Source: Sphagnum magellanicum (taxonomy: Eukaryota > Streptophyta > Sphagnopsida > Sphagnales > Sphagnaceae). Taken from it: a stretch of DNA of 64,000 bases. The notes under the pieces were generated by a model, which saw only the letters and a program-made list of their open reading frames with translations, was not told the DNA's origin and did not search any database. Location: assembly GCA_021904315.1 (NCBI GenBank), contig CM038912.1, forward strand, positions 3,435,061-3,499,060, read 5' to 3'. The position numbers and the translations under genes are program-made. Shown one piece after another: positions 61,240 to 64,000 of the stretch. Every line of letters begins with the position of its first letter. Positions within the stretch are counted from its first letter, which is position 1.

Positions 61240-61490
61240 GAGAGAATCAGCCCAAGTTCCCAAGCCTGAGAGCAATATAACCCTTGATGTGACCTGCCCT
61301 TCTGCAGCATAGAAATGTCACCCTTGTTCCCAAGCCCAAGAACAATATTTATCAACCCAAGTTCCCAATCTTGAGAACAATATAACCCTTAATGTGACCT
61401 GCCGTTCATCAGCATAGACTCTGCCCTTGTTCCCAAGCCCGTGAACTATATTCGTCCTCGATCTGACCTGCCCTTCTTCAACATAGGGTG
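61240..61490. repeat. Imperfect tandem repeat around GTTCCCAAGCC
   Basis: The phrases GTTCCCAAGCCTGAGAGCAA and TGTGACCTGCCCTTCTGCAG recur about four times with small changes and alternating spacing, giving a higher-order period of about 115 bp. Non-coding. Confidence 0.75.
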
Positions 61491-62035
61491 GTTCCTCATA
61501 GGATGTAAATTATTCTTTATTAGGGACTTGCAAATACAAAAGAAATTTTTGTCAGGTTTTCATGTGTGATTGAGGAGTGTGGCGTTCCTGAAATAAGCAT
61601 CCACCCCCAAGGTGCAACTTATTTTCGGAACGTCTGACTCTTTAGGCATTATAAACATAAAAGCTTATTAAAAATGTTTTTCTCCTATGATACCAGCCAG
61701 GTATTAGGGGGAAAATGAAAAAAAAATAAGGGTGATTTTTAGTAAAAACGCTTGCTTTTGGCATATGCAAAAATGCCTTTGATAATGTATCCTCCAAATA
61801 TCACTACAAAATTATTTGTAGGTTTTTAAATGGTAGGTAATGCCCTAAGGGGAAAGCACTACCAAAATAATGGCCTCACATGAAGTAGATGTGAGCATTA
61901 CCTCAGTTTTGGTAATGTGCTTTTGTAACTTGATGTGTAACTTGATTACACAATTATTTAGGTAATTGTTTAATGGGGTAAGTTGAATGTAAGATTCCAT
62001 AATTTGGTCATGGTGCATTGATTTATGTCATGTGC
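61491..62035. other. Non-genic AT-rich DNA
   Basis: No frame of interest and no element ends recognised. Confidence 0.5.
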
Positions 62036-62395
62036 ACCATGTGATGTGATGTTGTTTGCTTGTGATTAATTGTGGAATCACATGAGGAACCGTGTGATGT
62101 TGTTTTCTTGTGATTAATTGTGAAATCACATTAGGAACCGTGTGATGTTGTTTTCTTGTGATTAATTCTGAAATCACATGGGGAACCCTGTGATGTTGTT
62201 TGCTTGTGATTAATTATGAAATCACATAGGGAACTATGTGATGTTGTTCCTTGTGATTAATTATGAAATCACATAGGGAACTATGTGATGTTGTTCCTTG
62301 TGATTAATTGTGGAATTCACATGGGGAACCATGTGATTTTGTTTCCTTGTGATTTTGTTTCCTTTTGATTATTTGGGGAACCATGTGGTGGATAG
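62036..62395. repeat. Minisatellite, ~48-bp unit, about seven copies
   Basis: Each unit reads TGTGATGTTGTTTNCTTGTG, then ATTAATTGTGAAATCACAT, then a GGGAACC-like spacer. Within and between units ATCACAT and ATGTGAT face each other, so every unit can form a small hairpin across GGGAAC. The last unit is disrupted by an internal repeat of TTTTGTTTCCTT. Confidence 0.9.
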
Positions 62396-64000
62396 GTTTT
62401 AGGAAGTTTCTTAATTAGTTTCCTTTTGGTTAGTATATAAGGAAGTGTTTGTGACCTTGAGAAACACCTTCATTTGTATAAAGTTATGGTATGAATACAA
62501 AGTTTGTGAGAATCGAAGTTCTGATTTTGGAAAGGTTTTTAGTTTTGAATAGTTTTGATGTTGTTTATGTATAGTTCATGGTAGGAGAATGATGAGGCTT
62601 ACACAGCCAATAGAAGGGAGGGAGAATAGTTTTACAACCAAAAACATAAATTTGATAGCTATGTAATAATCATACATAGTTTTGATCTTAAACCCGCTTG
62701 TGTTGTACACTCTCTTCAAGCCCTTACTTCATAATAATTTGTGCATTTTTTAACCCCATCGATACTGTATTCCTTAGGTGACTTTCACAAACTTTTGTTG
62801 GATAATTATTTTATTTTTCAATGTTCACTTCAACAAGCAAAATAAAAATTTTAAATATTTGAAAATGATGTGAATGAATTTAATTTATTTTGAATATGGA
62901 CGAATGTACATTATACATCAATAGATATCATTATTTTCACGTGCTATAGACCTAACTATTTTAAACTTTAGATATCTAAGTACCTTGGTTCTTGTTCTTG
63001 ATTTAAAGATCAAAGTTGTTATGGGACCAGTTCAAAGTTGGCTCACAATGGTAGAGATGCATACGGGGATGTTTCAAGGCAACCTATCTAAGTGTAAGCA
63101 CACATTGTCTTTGCTTGACCCATTGTTAATCTATTGAATCTTGCTACAGATTGTAAGAAGAAAAAAATCACTTCACCAAAGCATGACATCCACAACTAGA
63201 TCCATACAACTACACATGGCATTAATAACTAGAAATGATATAAACAACGGGTTTTATTCTACTAGACATTCATGACTAAATCAATACAACTACATATAGC
63301 ATAAATAATTAAAAATGATATAGACAAAAGTTTCAATTCAACTAGAAATAACACAAGTGACTAACCTAGTTGAAAAAGACTAATCATGGATGCCACATTT
63401 TGACGCAGTGAATTCTTTTTCAAATGGGTAACAACAAAATTTGTCCAAAATAAGCTCCATCCAAAAACTCATTCCCCTCTACCACAATAACCAAAGCTCC
63501 ATCCAAAAACTTAAATTCCTTGTCCATAACAATCTCTTGGAGACAAACTTCTAGAGTCTCAAGTGTAGTTCACTCGGAGGTTGCAGCTTCTTTACTACAT
63601 AAACTTGTGGCATATAATACTCTCAGGTTGCAGTTTCTCTATGACATAGACTTGAGATGAGCAAAGTTTTGAATGCCAAATGAAAAAAATTCAAATTTTT
63701 TGACATGCCTGGATCAGGGTTTTGATCAATTTCAACAATATTATCATGTATTTTCTCAACATTTTCAATATTTTCAAAATAATGTAATTAATGTCAAAAC
63801 TGCACAGGGAGTACAGTATACAGAAAAGGGTTATAATATTATTGTATTAATATACACGTGATGTTGAATAGGCTTGTATGTAGGTGTGAACAAAAAATGT
63901 TATGGCCAATGAAATTGCTGAATTTCCTTTGTTAGTCATCTTCAATGAACTAATAATTAAATGTATGATAGGATTTGCCAGGTTTGTGAGAGTTTCACAG
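62396..64000. other. AT-rich window end, no gene recognised
   Basis: Short frames only (63673-63861 is Phe/Gln-rich and random-looking). Two similar phrases, TCCATACAACTACACATGGC (about 63201) and TCAATACAACTACATATAGC (about 63281), suggest a local 80-bp duplication. Confidence 0.45.

Noticed and set aside
1-64000. CRISPR arrays, bacterial operons, rRNA or complete tRNA genes
   Set aside because: The tandem repeats present have diverged units without spacers of CRISPR type, and I saw no rRNA or complete tRNA cloverleaf.

Overview
This 64 kb window is nuclear DNA of a land plant. The supporting evidence is intron-rich genes with GT/AG borders, an AP2/ERF factor with an EAR motif, a plant-type SDR, a plant ELG1/ATAD5 homologue and plant-style Helitrons. 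Gene density is very low and old transposon debris is abundant, which would suit a large-genome plant such as a fern, lycophyte, bryophyte or gymnosperm. I cannot name the species. Everything here was read by eye, so exon borders are predictions from reading frame, splice dinucleotides and phase agreement.

Positions 1-20192 are dominated by a giant near-perfect inverted repeat. The arms are 1-6662 and 13531-20192, mirrored about x + x' = 20193, and the left arm runs off the window edge. The spacer is 6868 bp. Each arm holds a decayed Helitron Rep-helicase gene, Helitron-type 3' hairpin/CTAG ends and a small internally deleted Helitron. In the left half the same element continues out of the arm into the spacer, up to a canonical 5' TC end at 10464. 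That makes a 10.1 kb composite Helitron on the minus strand. It has also swallowed several introns and exons of a gene resembling the EF-hand/ZZ part of the dystrophin family. The right half has the same 3' end and the same flank but no 5' half. The palindrome is therefore best read as a recent segmental inverted duplication with one break inside the Helitron, not two independent insertions.

Positions 20193-34270 hold a perfect 28-bp hairpin, a minisatellite, an apparently intact short-chain dehydrogenase/reductase gene (21413-23031, plus strand, 4 exons), and then relics: a 2-oxoglutarate dioxygenase exon, an orphan exon of unknown origin, a CT-rich minisatellite with 35 consecutive Cs, and a broken pogo/Tigger-like transposase.

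Positions 34276-42200 hold an AP2/ERF-EAR gene broken by a frameshift and a stop, followed by AT-rich DNA without recognisable genes. Positions 42233-49879 (minus) carry a 14-exon homologue of the clamp-unloader subunit ELG1/ATAD5, with a tandemly duplicated PIP-box-like module near its N terminus. Positions 49880-57300 are gene-poor with several microsatellites. Positions 57330-60314 (plus) carry a 7-exon membrane-anchored EF-hand protein of the plant reticulocalbin-like type, ending in HDEFR. The remainder to 64000 is repeats and AT-rich DNA.

The three better-preserved genes (SDR, ELG1/ATAD5, EF-hand protein) have no evident functional link and look like ordinary host genes scattered between transposon remains.
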